Origin: Adhaeribacter rhizoryzae
GTDB lineage: Bacteria; Bacteroidota; Bacteroidia; Cytophagales; Hymenobacteraceae
DNA: 64,000 nt
Assembly (NCBI RefSeq): GCF_008629685.1
Contig: NZ_VWSF01000013.1
Span: forward strand, 62,001 to 126,000
Direction: 5' to 3'
Below the pieces are notes generated by a model, which made no database searches, was not told the DNA's origin, and saw only the letters and a program-made list of their open reading frames with translations. Every line of letters begins with the position of its first letter. Within the stretch, counting starts at the first letter, position 1. Made by a program: the position numbers and the translations under genes. Of the stretch, positions 1 through 8,713 are shown one piece after another.

Positions 1-15
1 ATAAAACACCGGTTA

Positions 16-1398
16 ATGTTATTTCAGAATCGAATATTAGGGGCTCCGTTATTATCTGTTTTTATGTTATTTTTTTTGCTGGCTTGTAAAACGCTTAAAA
101 CCGCGCCCACGGTTACGCCAGCACCAGAACTAATTCCAGTAACAGTAGCGCCACCTGTATACGGACCGGCCATAATAAAACAACGCATAACCGAGTCGCC
201 GGTATTGCAACAAAGTTTTGTAGGTTTTGCCCTTTACGATCCGCAGCTAAACCAAATGGTGGTAGAACATAACACCAGTAAATATTTTGTGCCCGCCTCT
301 AATACCAAGCTGTTTACCTTATACGCCAGCCTGAAAATGCTTCCCGATACCCTTCCGGCTTTAAAATATGCGGTCCGCGGCGATTCGCTGTTATTCTGGG
401 GAACCGGCGATCCTACTTTTACCCACATGGATTTAAAAAATTCGCTGGCTTACGATTTCCTGAAAAACCGCCGCGAAAAACTGTATTACCTGGAAGCGCC
501 TTTTACCAGCACACCGTTTGCCGTAAATTGGGGTTGGGACGATTATAGTTATTATTACCAGCCGGAGCGCAATGTTTTTCCGGTGCACGGCAATATTGTA
601 AAGTTTACCCGCAAAACCCTAGGAGCATACGCCACCACGCCGCGCTTCTTTAAAAAAAATATTAAAACCAATACTGCTTTGCTCCCGCAACGCGATGCTT
701 TTAAGCGGGCCTGGCGTACCAACGATTTTACCTTTTACCCCAAACACGCTAACCCTGGTTTTTCAGTAGAAGTACCCTTTATTACTTCGCCCGAATTAAC
801 AGTAAAGCTGCTGGCCGATACTTTAAAACGGCCTGTAAAGTGGGTAAAGCGAGCCATTCCTGCAACGTATAAAATATTGCCCGGTTTACCCATTGATACC
901 GTGTTGAAGCGGATGATGCAGGTAAGCGATAATTTACTAGCCGAACAATTAATGGTTTTGGGTTCCGGCACGCTATCGGATACACTCTCGGTAGAGCGGG
1001 CCATTAAGCATGCCTTAAAAACTTACTTAACCGATTTACCGGACACGCCGGTTTGGGTAGATGGGTCGGGTTTATCGAGCATGAATATGTTTACGCCCCG
1101 GAGTGTTATTTATGTGTTGCAGAAATTATTGCAGGAACGTTCGCCGGAAAAATTATTGCCTTTACTGGCGGTAGGTGGCCGGCCGGGTACGTTCCGGAAT
1201 ATTTACAAAGCCGAGGTGCCGTTTGTTTTTGGTAAATCGGGCTCTTTGTCGCACGTGTACAACCAGAGCGGCTACCTCTTAACCAAGAGCGGTAAAATAT
1301 TGCTCTTTAGTTTTATGAATAATAATTATCGGGTGCCCACGGCCAATCTCCGGAACGAAATGGAAAAGATTGTAACCGAAATTCACGAAAAATATTAA
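16..1398 (+). CDS. dacB: D-alanyl-D-alanine carboxypeptidase/endopeptidase, PBP4 family (peptidase S13)
   Basis: Periplasmic penicillin-binding enzyme that removes the terminal D-Ala of peptidoglycan stem peptides and/or cuts cross-links. All three active-site motifs of the serine PBP fold are visible: S95-N-T-K98 (nucleophile and general base), S304-D-N306, and K407-S-G (a KSG variant of the usual KTG). The N-terminus is hydrophobic and contains LLACK, so it may be a lipoprotein anchored after cleavage before Cys. At 460 residues it fits the S13 family. The first ATG of the window's ORF is used. It converges on the next gene with only 36 bp between stops and no strong hairpin. Family assignment is firm; the balance of carboxypeptidase and endopeptidase activity is inferred. 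Confidence 0.9.
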   Translation: MLFQNRILGAPLLSVFMLFFLLACKTLKTAPTVTPAPELIPVTVAPPVYGPAIIKQRITESPVLQQSFVGFALYDPQLNQMVVEHNTSKYFVPASNTKLFTLYASLKMLPDTLPALKYAVRGDSLLFWGTGDPTFTHMDLKNSLAYDFLKNRREKLYYLEAPFTSTPFAVNWGWDDYSYYYQPERNVFPVHGNIVKFTRKTLGAYATTPRFFKKNIKTNTALLPQRDAFKRAWRTNDFTFYPKHANPGFSVEVPFITSPELTVKLLADTLKRPVKWVKRAIPATYKILPGLPIDTVLKRMMQVSDNLLAEQLMVLGSGTLSDTLSVERAIKHALKTYLTDLPDTPVWVDGSGLSSMNMFTPRSVIYVLQKLLQERSPEKLLPLLAVGGRPGTFRNIYKAEVPFVFGKSGSLSHVYNQSGYLLTKSGKILLFSFMNNNYRVPTANLRNEMEKIVTEIHEKY

Positions 1399-1434
1399 CC
1401 TGCTTTTCAAGCAAATATTTATTAGAGCAAAATA

Positions 1435-2292
1435 TTAATCAGGCTGTTGTATAAACTTGTATATCAGGTTGTTTATCTGGTGCGGATATTCGTGGTGCAG
1501 CCAGTGGGTAGCGTTCGGCAGAAAAACCAGTTCGGCGTGCCGGCACATTGCTTTACTGGGTTCGGCCATGGCGGCGTTCAGAAAAGAATCTTTCTTGCCC
1601 CAGATTAATAAAGTAGGCACCTTAATCTGTTCCTGAGAATTATACGGCTGGTATTTATAAGCGCGGTACCAGTTGAGCATAGAGCGTAAGGCTTTTGGTT
1701 TGCGCCAGGCTTCTTTGTATTGCACAAAATCTTCTTTCGAAAACGTGTGGGGCAAAGCCGATTTAAGCATGGTAGTTTTTAATAATTTAAAGTTAAAAGC
1801 CCGGTTGCTTATTTCGGGTAAAAACGGCAACTGAAAAAATGCCGCGTACATACTTTTAAAAACTTGTTTCGGGTTTTTGCGCAAATGCTTATGAAATACT
1901 AAGGGGTGCGGCATATTTAAAATTACCAGCTTTTCGAGCAGTTGCGGATAATGCGCCGCCACCGACCAAGCCACCGCAGCACCCCAATCGTGACCTACCA
2001 GCACTACTTTCTCGTGGGTTTGTTGCTGAATAAACTGGGCTATATCGGCGGTGAGGTGGGGCAGGGTATACGCTTTTACGCCGCCCGGCTTGCTGCTGCG
2101 GTTATAACCGCGCTGGTCGGGGGCAATAGCCCGAAAACCTTTATCGGCAAAATAGGGCAACTGCTGGTGCCAGGCGTACCAATGCTCCGGAAAGCCGTGC
2201 AAAAAAATAATGATTTTACCCTGAGGGTTACCGGTTTCTGCCGCATTTAAATAAATACAATTGACCTCGTGTAATTTTTCTTTTATTTGCAT
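1435..2292 (-). CDS. alpha/beta hydrolase (epoxide hydrolase-like)
   Basis: Alpha/beta-hydrolase fold enzyme of about 285 residues. The oxyanion-hole motif HGFPEHWYAW near the N-terminus and the nucleophile elbow GHDWGAA, with Asp in the nucleophile position, match the epoxide hydrolase/haloalkane dehalogenase branch. A C-terminal NATHWLHHEYP supplies the catalytic His, and WGKKDSF supplies the acid region. No signal peptide is seen, so it should be cytoplasmic. The start is taken at the ATG at 2292; a TTG two codons upstream (2298) is possible but less likely. The substrate cannot be read from sequence. Confidence 0.85.
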   Translation of the reverse strand: MQIKEKLHEVNCIYLNAAETGNPQGKIIIFLHGFPEHWYAWHQQLPYFADKGFRAIAPDQRGYNRSSKPGGVKAYTLPHLTADIAQFIQQQTHEKVVLVGHDWGAAVAWSVAAHYPQLLEKLVILNMPHPLVFHKHLRKNPKQVFKSMYAAFFQLPFLPEISNRAFNFKLLKTTMLKSALPHTFSKEDFVQYKEAWRKPKALRSMLNWYRAYKYQPYNSQEQIKVPTLLIWGKKDSFLNAAMAEPSKAMCRHAELVFLPNATHWLHHEYPHQINNLIYKFIQQPD

Positions 2293-2504
2293 AGGCAATC
2301 ATACTCCAAAAAACAACTCCAGGATACTTAGTCGCTAGCTTAAACTGGCTTTTTTTGCATTAAAAGCCCTGTTCAGGTTATTGAGAAAGTATTATAGTTG
2401 CTGTTAATATTTGTAAATATTACTTTCCTTAAGCTTTAGAATATTTAACAGGTTTAATACCAACTTTCGTATAACCGGCGAAACTTTAACCCACAGCAGC
2501 TTAA

Positions 2505-2903
2505 ATGAAAACCGATAGCGCAGCCTTTAAACACACCATAAAAGTACAGGAGCCAGATATTGATGAGCTAGGTCACGTAAATAATGTGGTTTACCTGCGC
2601 TGGGTGCAAGAAGTAGCCACGGCCCATTGGAACTTTGCCGCTCCCCAACAACTAAAAGAAATATATACCTGGGTGGTAATCCGGCACGAGATAGATTATT
2701 ATAGTCCGGCTTTTTTAGGCGATGAAATTATTGGTTACACTTGGGTTGGGGAACATCAGGGAGCCAAGTTCGATAGATTTGTAAAGCTCTGCCGGGCCGG
2801 TAACGAGAAAGTATTGGCCGAAGCCAAAACTACCTGGTGTTTACTGGATGCGAAAACCATGCGTCCCCGCCGGATTGAACAGGATGTTTTAAGTATTCTT
2901 TAA
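2505..2903 (+). CDS. acyl-CoA thioesterase, 4HBT (YbgC-like) family
   Basis: Small hot-dog-fold thioesterase of 132 residues that hydrolyses acyl-CoA esters. The signature DELGHVNNVVYLRWVQE, with the catalytic Asp/His region of the 4-hydroxybenzoyl-CoA thioesterase family, lies near residues 18-35. The protein is preceded by a 212 bp divergent intergenic region shared with the alpha/beta hydrolase gene. No signal peptide is present. The family is clear from motif and length. The physiological substrate (short-chain or aromatic acyl-CoA) is not determined. Confidence 0.87.
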   Translation: MKTDSAAFKHTIKVQEPDIDELGHVNNVVYLRWVQEVATAHWNFAAPQQLKEIYTWVVIRHEIDYYSPAFLGDEIIGYTWVGEHQGAKFDRFVKLCRAGNEKVLAEAKTTWCLLDAKTMRPRRIEQDVLSIL

Positions 2904-2969
2904 AATTACTGTACATTCCTGGAAATTGGTAAAACATAAGCGATACAGAGCATCAACATTAAATTATTT

Positions 2970-3758
2970 ATGCAAGACAAAGAAATAAGCAGTTTAAAAG
3001 AGCAATACCAAGAAGAATGGGATTTCTATTTTAGTAATGTTGATGATATTTTTTCCTCTATTGCTGTTGATCTAGGATTAATAAAAATTGCACCAGTTAA
3101 GACGCAGCCCAATGTTCTTTGGATAACAATAAAAATGAATGACCAAAGAACAGATGGTCTCTCCTCATCAGGTGAGTTTGAGGTTCTTTCCGCCATCGAG
3201 GATATACTAGTTGAAAATATTAAAGCTGATTTTGAAGCAACTCATGTTGGCAGATTAACAGCTAATGGTTACCGCGACATCTACTTTTATGTTGGAGAAA
3301 CTACCCACGTAGAGAAAGCCATTTCTGAAGCAATGCTGCGGTTTCCGGATTATGAATATGAGTACGGAACGAAATTAGATGAGGAATGGAACGGGTTTTT
3401 CAATTTTTTATATCCCTCACCTTGGCAACTCCAAAGCATCCAGAATAGAAGAGTAATTGATAATTTGGAAGAAAACTGTGATTCGTTAATAAAAGAGAGA
3501 CCTGTTGATCACTGGATATACTTCAAATCACAAACTGACAGAGAAGCATATCTTGCAAAAGTAACAGAAGAAGGATTTATGGTGATTTCTCAAGAGTTTA
3601 TAGCTGAAATGGTCGATTTCCCTTACTCTTTGCACATTAGTAGAATAGACAAAGTTGACCAGAGCAGCATAGATGATTGTGTATACTTTCTTTGGGAATC
3701 AGCACAAGAACATAACGGTGACTATGACGGTTGGGAAACATCAATCGAGACTAATTAG
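2970..3758 (+). CDS. DUF695 / RraB-like two-domain protein
   Basis: Cytoplasmic acidic protein of 262 residues. The first half (residues 10-130, starting EEWDFYFSNVDD) resembles DUF695. The second half (residues 165-255, with DREAYLAKVTEEGF and a C-terminal HNGDYDGWET) resembles the RraB/DUF1260 fold named after an RNase E inhibitor. This domain pair occurs in many Bacteroidota and Firmicutes proteins of unknown role. Codon use differs from neighbours: seven of nine arginines are AGA while flanking genes prefer CGG/CGC, and the gene is visibly more AT-rich, so recent acquisition is likely. No toxin partner or immunity gene is seen next to it. An RNase-regulating role would be speculation. Confidence 0.7.
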   Translation: MQDKEISSLKEQYQEEWDFYFSNVDDIFSSIAVDLGLIKIAPVKTQPNVLWITIKMNDQRTDGLSSSGEFEVLSAIEDILVENIKADFEATHVGRLTANGYRDIYFYVGETTHVEKAISEAMLRFPDYEYEYGTKLDEEWNGFFNFLYPSPWQLQSIQNRRVIDNLEENCDSLIKERPVDHWIYFKSQTDREAYLAKVTEEGFMVISQEFIAEMVDFPYSLHISRIDKVDQSSIDDCVYFLWESAQEHNGDYDGWETSIETN

Positions 3759-3867
3759 AAATCGCTTTTACCTACATATTTTTCTTTAAGAATTTAGTTG
3801 AAAGCAAACACGATATATTTAATTTATTTTTAGTGTTCCTGAATTAACATTTATCCATAGCTGAACC

Positions 3868-5475
3868 ATGAAGCAATTTTACTTTGCCAGCGGCGCATTT
3901 TCGTTTATAGCAGTCCTTTGTTTGTTTGCTTTTAAACCAGTTCAGGACGATAGAACGGCGTTGGCTACGGTTATCGAAAAATCTATTCAGAGCAATATGC
4001 TGAATAGCTGGTATCCGCAGGCGGTAGATAAAGAGTTTGGTGGTTTTCTGAGCTCTTTTTCTTATGATTTTAAGCCTACCGGCACCCAGGATAAAATGAT
4101 TGTTACGCAATCGCGGCACGTTTGGTCCAATGCCAAGGCTTCAATATTATACCCCGAAGTAGCGCATTATAAAAGCAGTGCGGCGCATGGTTTTGCCTTC
4201 CTGAAAAACAAAATGTGGGATAAAACCTACGGCGGTTTTTATACTTTGGTCGATAGGCAAGGTCAGGCAAAAAAAGGCAGTTTTGCGGCTAAAGAAGCCT
4301 ACGGCAATGCCTTTGGCATATTTGCTTTAGCTGCTTATTACCAGGCTTCCGGCGATACCAGTGCCTTAAACCTGGCCAAAAAAGCTTTTTACTGGCTCGA
4401 AAAAAATAGCCACGATCCGGTACACAAAGGTTATTTCCAGCATTTGGAGCTGAACGGTAAACCTATTCGCCGCACCAAAGAAGTACCTTCTACTTCGGAC
4501 TTGGGCTACAAAGACCAAAACAGTTCTATTCACTTGCTGGAGGCTTTTTCGGAATTGTACCTGGTTTGGCCCGACCCGCTGGTACGCCAGCGTTTACAGG
4601 AAATGCTCTTGCTGATTCGGGATAGAATTACCGCTCCGCCGGGTTATTTAGTATTATTTCTGCAACCCGATTGGCGTCCCGTATCTTTCCGAGATTCGTC
4701 TGAGGCCGTTATCCTGAAGCACCGTAACCTGGATCATGTTTCTTTTGGGCACGATGTGGAAACGGCTTACTTAATGCTGGAGGCCTCGCACGTGCTGGGT
4801 TTAAAAGAAGATGCCGCCACCATGACCGTAGCCAAACGCATGGTTGATCATGCCTTAGCCAATGGCTGGGACAACCAGGTAGGCGGATTTTACGACGAAG
4901 GGTATTATTTTAAAGGTCAGCCTATATTAAAAATAATTCGGGATACGAAGAACTGGTGGGCACAGGCCGAGGGGCTGAATACTTTGTTGCTGATGGCTGA
5001 CCATTACCCCAAAGATCAACATAATTATTACGCAAAGTTCCGGCAGCTTTGGGATTACATCGATAAAAACTTAATCGATCACCAGTACGGCGATTGGTAC
5101 GCGGGCGGCTTAGACAAAGAACCCCAACTAAAAACCGCTTTAAAAGGCCACATCTGGAAGGCCAATTACCACCAGTTCCGTTCGCTGGCGAACTGCGTGC
5201 AGCGCTTACAACCCGATAAAACAGCGCCTTCGGTGCCGGGCAAATTAATTGCCAGTACTCAGCAAAATACCGTGGTGCTAAAGTGGGAGCCCGCCCGCGA
5301 CAACCGGACTTTGTTGGGCTACCAAATATACCAGAGTGGGCAGCGGGTAGGTTTTACGCCTTTAACTTCGTTTACGCTTACGAGTAATAAAAACTTAAAA
5401 GGCCAGAAGATATCCGTAAGAGCCGTTGATTTACAAGGCAATTTATCTGCCCCGGCCAATCAGGTTGTCATGTAG
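3868..5475 (+). CDS. secreted AGE-family sugar epimerase (cello-/mannobiose 2-epimerase-like) with C-terminal FN3 domain
   Basis: N-acylglucosamine 2-epimerase superfamily enzyme with an (alpha/alpha)6 barrel spanning about residues 35-440. Conserved segments include RHVWSNAK, AYGNAFGIFALAAYY, HVSFGHDVETAYL and GHIWKANYHQFRSL; the two His-containing motifs correspond to the acid/base histidines of disaccharide 2-epimerases. A signal peptide (residues 1-22, ending near FAFKP) predicts export. Residues 445-535 form a fibronectin type III-like module (PGKLIAST, WEPARDN), which is unusual for AGE enzymes and suggests surface or polysaccharide association. It stands alone, followed by a strong terminator. 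Epimerisation of a disaccharide is inferred from motif similarity; N-acyl sugar activity is the alternative. Confidence 0.8.
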   Translation: MKQFYFASGAFSFIAVLCLFAFKPVQDDRTALATVIEKSIQSNMLNSWYPQAVDKEFGGFLSSFSYDFKPTGTQDKMIVTQSRHVWSNAKASILYPEVAHYKSSAAHGFAFLKNKMWDKTYGGFYTLVDRQGQAKKGSFAAKEAYGNAFGIFALAAYYQASGDTSALNLAKKAFYWLEKNSHDPVHKGYFQHLELNGKPIRRTKEVPSTSDLGYKDQNSSIHLLEAFSELYLVWPDPLVRQRLQEMLLLIRDRITAPPGYLVLFLQPDWRPVSFRDSSEAVILKHRNLDHVSFGHDVETAYLMLEASHVLGLKEDAATMTVAKRMVDHALANGWDNQVGGFYDEGYYFKGQPILKIIRDTKNWWAQAEGLNTLLLMADHYPKDQHNYYAKFRQLWDYIDKNLIDHQYGDWYAGGLDKEPQLKTALKGHIWKANYHQFRSLANCVQRLQPDKTAPSVPGKLIASTQQNTVVLKWEPARDNRTLLGYQIYQSGQRVGFTPLTSFTLTSNKNLKGQKISVRAVDLQGNLSAPANQVVM

Positions 5476-5569
5476 GTTCTGAAATTCAGGAGAAATATTC
5501 GGGCTGAAAATCATTGGGGGTAATTGCACCAGCCTGAATCTGAATGAGCAGCATACCGGGTTATTAACC

Positions 5570-5601
5570 AAAAAGCCTCAGCGTTATCGCTGAGGCTTTT
5601 T
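5570..5601 (+). terminator. rho-independent terminator after the epimerase gene
   Basis: A 14-bp perfect stem (AAAAAGCCTCAGCG with its complement) around a TTAT loop is followed by T residues. It lies 95 bp after the epimerase stop codon. Confidence 0.9.
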
Positions 5602-5904
5602 AAGGTATGAAAACATAGACAGGGAACATGTAAGGCTATAAAAGGAAGTGTTGTAAATTACTTAATTAAGAATTATTTTAATTTAATACGCACATATTCA
5701 ATTAAATAAGCTTTTGTTGTTAATTGTTTACACTAATAATTTAATGCTGTTCTTACTAAGCTGCCCTTCTATTACCTAGTCGTAGTAAATAATCAAATGG
5801 TTGCCTGCCTAACAAAATAATTACTCAATATTTTATTCGGTTGCTGTTTAGAGAGCCGCATTTAAGGAACGACTTTTTGGATTAATTTATACATTTTAGC
5901 TGCT
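5602..5904. other. AT-rich intergenic stretch, no gene seen
   Basis: About 300 bp between the epimerase terminator and the stop codon of the GH2 gene. It is AT-rich with many stop codons in all frames. I see no RNA signature, repeat or promoter I can defend. Confidence 0.6.
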
Positions 5905-7767
5905 TTACTTACTTGTTCCCGAAGGTAGTTCCGGTTGAATGGGATTGCGGGAGTTAAGCAGGTCGGCAGGTACACTTAATTCGCCGGTGTGGGCATCAAT
6001 CAGGCCGTTGCGTTCGTCTTCTATGTTGGTGGCCTGGGTATAAACATCGCCGGCAATGGGCCGCAACCGCAATTCTTTTTTAAATTGCCGGATGCGCTCG
6101 GCCCGTTCTTCTGAATCTTTAGGACCACCATAATCCGGGAACCCGAAGCCGCCCCATTCGCTAACAACCAGGGGTACCTGTCCGCGGTAAAAAAACGGAT
6201 CGCCCACTACTAATGGGTGCGCCGCAACTCCTTCTAACTGGCCGTTAGTCAGCATATCTAATAGTTCCTGCCACCTGGTTAAATCCGGAGTGTATAAATG
6301 GGCAGTTAATAAATCTGATTTTAACCGGCCTTCCAAAGATACATGCTTCCAGCCATCGTTATCTACTACCAAAAACTGCGGATGATAGATGAGCATGTAA
6401 TGATACATATCAATAATATACTGGCGGGTAGCCGGGTTAGAAGCAATATCTTCGGCCCCCCAATCTTCGTTGTACAAACTCCAGATAATAACCGAGGGGT
6501 TTGTTTCAATCAAAGCCAGCATCCTTATTAATTCGGCCTGATGGTTTTGGCGGCTTAATTGCGTAGAACTATGCGGACTTGGTACTTCTACCCACAACAA
6601 CAAACCAATTTCATCGGCCAGATTATAAATGCGCGGATCTACGCCGGCAATGTGCACCCGCACCAAGTTACAACCCAGTTCTTTCATGGCATATAAGTGC
6701 CGTTTTGTTTCTTCGTAAGTAGAATTACCGGGCTGGTAAAGAATGCCATCGAGGTAAATTTGCTGGTTATTCAGGTAAATATAACGGCCACGGGATTCTA
6801 CTTTGCGCAGCCCAAAATGAGCCCGAATGGCAGCTATATTGCCGTCTGCATCTATTAATTGGGCTATCAGGCAGTAAAGGTTGGGTTCTTCCGGCGACCA
6901 GAGTTTTGCGCCGGGCACTTCTAAAACCAGCCGCTGTTGCTTCTGGCCTTTATCCAGGTGCAACACAAAATCGGAGGTAGCCAGCGGGTCACCATCATTC
7001 TTATTATGTTCGTAAATATTCAGCCTGATGGTATATTGGCCAGGATCGTGAATGCGGGTAGTTAAATTAAAGCGTACCAAATAATCTTCTACTACGCTCA
7101 TTACGCCCACCCGCGACCTTAGCCGATTGCGCTCTATGGTTTCGAGCCACACACTGCGCACCGCGCCGGTATGGGTTTGGTACCAAATGCCGCCCCGTTT
7201 ATAAACGTGCGATTCTTGCTTACCCCGCGGAATTTCCGCGTCCAAAGAGTCGGCTATGCGTACTGTTAGCCGGTTTATTGGTTGCAATATTTCTTCAAGT
7301 AATTCGTACGAAAACGAAGTGTATTCGCCATAATGAATTTCTTCTCCTTCAATGGTGGTAAGTAAATTGCCGTTTAGCCACACCCGCGTTTCGTAGCCGC
7401 AAGCCCCAAACGTAAGCTGAAACATGGTTTGTCCGTTGGCTTCATCTTTATCGGGTAAGGCAAATTCCCGTTCGTACCACACAATTACTTCGTCTTGCCA
7501 GGCTTTTTGCTGGTGGTCTTTTGCTTCGGCTAAATGGCCTTCTACCGAGCCGGGCCAGGTTGCGGTATGTTCATAATGGTGTTCCAGGTACCATTTTTCG
7601 GTTAATCCCCGGTCACCGGAATCAAAAGCAAATTGCCATTCGCCGTCGAGTAACAAAAAAGAATTTGTCCGGAGTACCGACCGGGGCAACGGGTTTTGTT
7701 CTTCTTCCGCAAGTATTACATCTTCTTTACTTTCGGACAAGCTTAAATTCGGCAGTTTGGCGGTCAT
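5905..7767 (-). CDS. glycoside hydrolase family 2 protein (beta-galactosidase/glucuronidase-like)
   Basis: Retaining exo-beta-glycosidase of 620 residues. The N-terminal sugar-binding jelly roll (WQFAFDSGDRG onward), the Ig-like middle domain and the TIM barrel of GH2 occur in the expected order. The acid/base Glu434 is in SLYNEDWG and the nucleophile Glu537 is in VVSEWGGFG. There is no signal peptide, so it probably acts on intracellular oligosaccharides. It is short compared with LacZ (about 1000 residues) and close to beta-glucuronidase length. A near-consensus box TACCTTTC lies on the minus strand 35-42 bp before the ATG. No SusC/SusD or regulator is adjacent, so substrate is undetermined. 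Confidence 0.88.
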   Translation of the reverse strand: MTAKLPNLSLSESKEDVILAEEEQNPLPRSVLRTNSFLLLDGEWQFAFDSGDRGLTEKWYLEHHYEHTATWPGSVEGHLAEAKDHQQKAWQDEVIVWYEREFALPDKDEANGQTMFQLTFGACGYETRVWLNGNLLTTIEGEEIHYGEYTSFSYELLEEILQPINRLTVRIADSLDAEIPRGKQESHVYKRGGIWYQTHTGAVRSVWLETIERNRLRSRVGVMSVVEDYLVRFNLTTRIHDPGQYTIRLNIYEHNKNDGDPLATSDFVLHLDKGQKQQRLVLEVPGAKLWSPEEPNLYCLIAQLIDADGNIAAIRAHFGLRKVESRGRYIYLNNQQIYLDGILYQPGNSTYEETKRHLYAMKELGCNLVRVHIAGVDPRIYNLADEIGLLLWVEVPSPHSSTQLSRQNHQAELIRMLALIETNPSVIIWSLYNEDWGAEDIASNPATRQYIIDMYHYMLIYHPQFLVVDNDGWKHVSLEGRLKSDLLTAHLYTPDLTRWQELLDMLTNGQLEGVAAHPLVVGDPFFYRGQVPLVVSEWGGFGFPDYGGPKDSEERAERIRQFKKELRLRPIAGDVYTQATNIEDERNGLIDAHTGELSVPADLLNSRNPIQPELPSGTSK

Positions 7768-8652
7768 GCGGTTTAGGTTTATGAAGGATTTAAGTAGAGA
7801 TGAAAGGTATTGTGGTAATCAGCATTGATACGTAAAGAACCTGCTATATGGTTTTAATTATATATAACTTAAGAATAATATCGTATTTGCCCTACGCAAC
7901 CACACTATAAATGAATTTCCAAAAGTGTAATATTAAATATTATAGCACCGGAAAATAGCTAATTTAGATAGTTAAACAGATTGCCTATTTTGCCATTCCC
8001 ATCTGCACTAAGCAGTGAATATTAAATATATTTTGATAACCTAAGTGAATTTAGTAGGTCATCTACTGCAACTTTGTATTATATTATTATATAACTAAGT
8101 AGTTGAAAATTTATAAACAGTTAAAGTTTAATCATGAAAATGATTAAATAGTATTGATTTTAATGAAAATTAAATTTTCGCTTTTTAGAAATTATTGTTT
8201 ATGCTTTTTCTAAATAAATAATGTTACGCAAAATTTTCTCATTAATAATTTATTTGCATAAGGCACTCACTCGTATCATTCAGGAGGAAAATATTAAGTA
8301 GGTAACCAAATAATATTTTCCTAAATAACACGAATGATTTGCTTATAACTCCTTTTTAAATCTGTGTAACAATAGTTTTATAGTACTAAGCAGGAAAGTA
8401 ATATTTTCTATTTTCTTATATTACAATAAATGAAATGTTGCTCAAATTCTAAATTATAGTTGATAATTTTAAATTTTAAATAAATATTATTTGGGTAATA
8501 GCAGTAGCCTAATTATTAACAAATTGAATTAATGAATTATCCGTACTGTTGAAATTTTACATAATTTTGCTATAAAGTAATTATTTGATGATATATTTTA
8601 TAATTCTGATAATCTGATTACTATATTAAAATATTAAACTAACACTAAAAGC
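7768..8652. other. long AT-rich intergenic region
   Basis: About 885 bp without a convincing ORF on either strand. The part nearest 7768 should hold the GH2 promoter. The middle contains a hairpin-type repeat element (8222-8372), described separately. The rest is very AT-rich with frequent stops. Confidence 0.6.
8222..8372. mobile_element. MITE-like repeat element, degenerate copy
   Basis: Outer ends TGTTACGCAAAATTT (8222-8236) and AAATCTGTGTAACA (8358-8371) are imperfect inverted repeats. Inside, ATCATTCAGGAGGAAAATAT and the facing TAATATTTTCCT...GAATGAT arm form a hairpin with a 12-bp perfect core. The same outer ends and the 15-mer TCATTCAGGAGGAAA recur in the better-preserved element at 38405-38570. 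No coding capacity is present. Confidence 0.6.
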
Positions 8653-8689
8653 AACAGCCTTCTTTTATGAGATTAAAAAGAAGGCTGTT
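8653..8689 (-). terminator. hairpin terminator after gdhA
   Basis: AACAGCCTTCTTTT and its exact complement flank a 9-nt loop, 25 bp beyond the glutamate dehydrogenase stop codon. Confidence 0.8.
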
Positions 8690-8713
8690 TAGCTTTTATT
8701 AATTTGCTGATTA

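Noticed and set aside
8281-8292. AGGAGGAAA resembling a Shine-Dalgarno in intergenic DNA
   Set aside because: No start codon with a useful frame follows; the word is part of the repeat-element stem and recurs at 38461.
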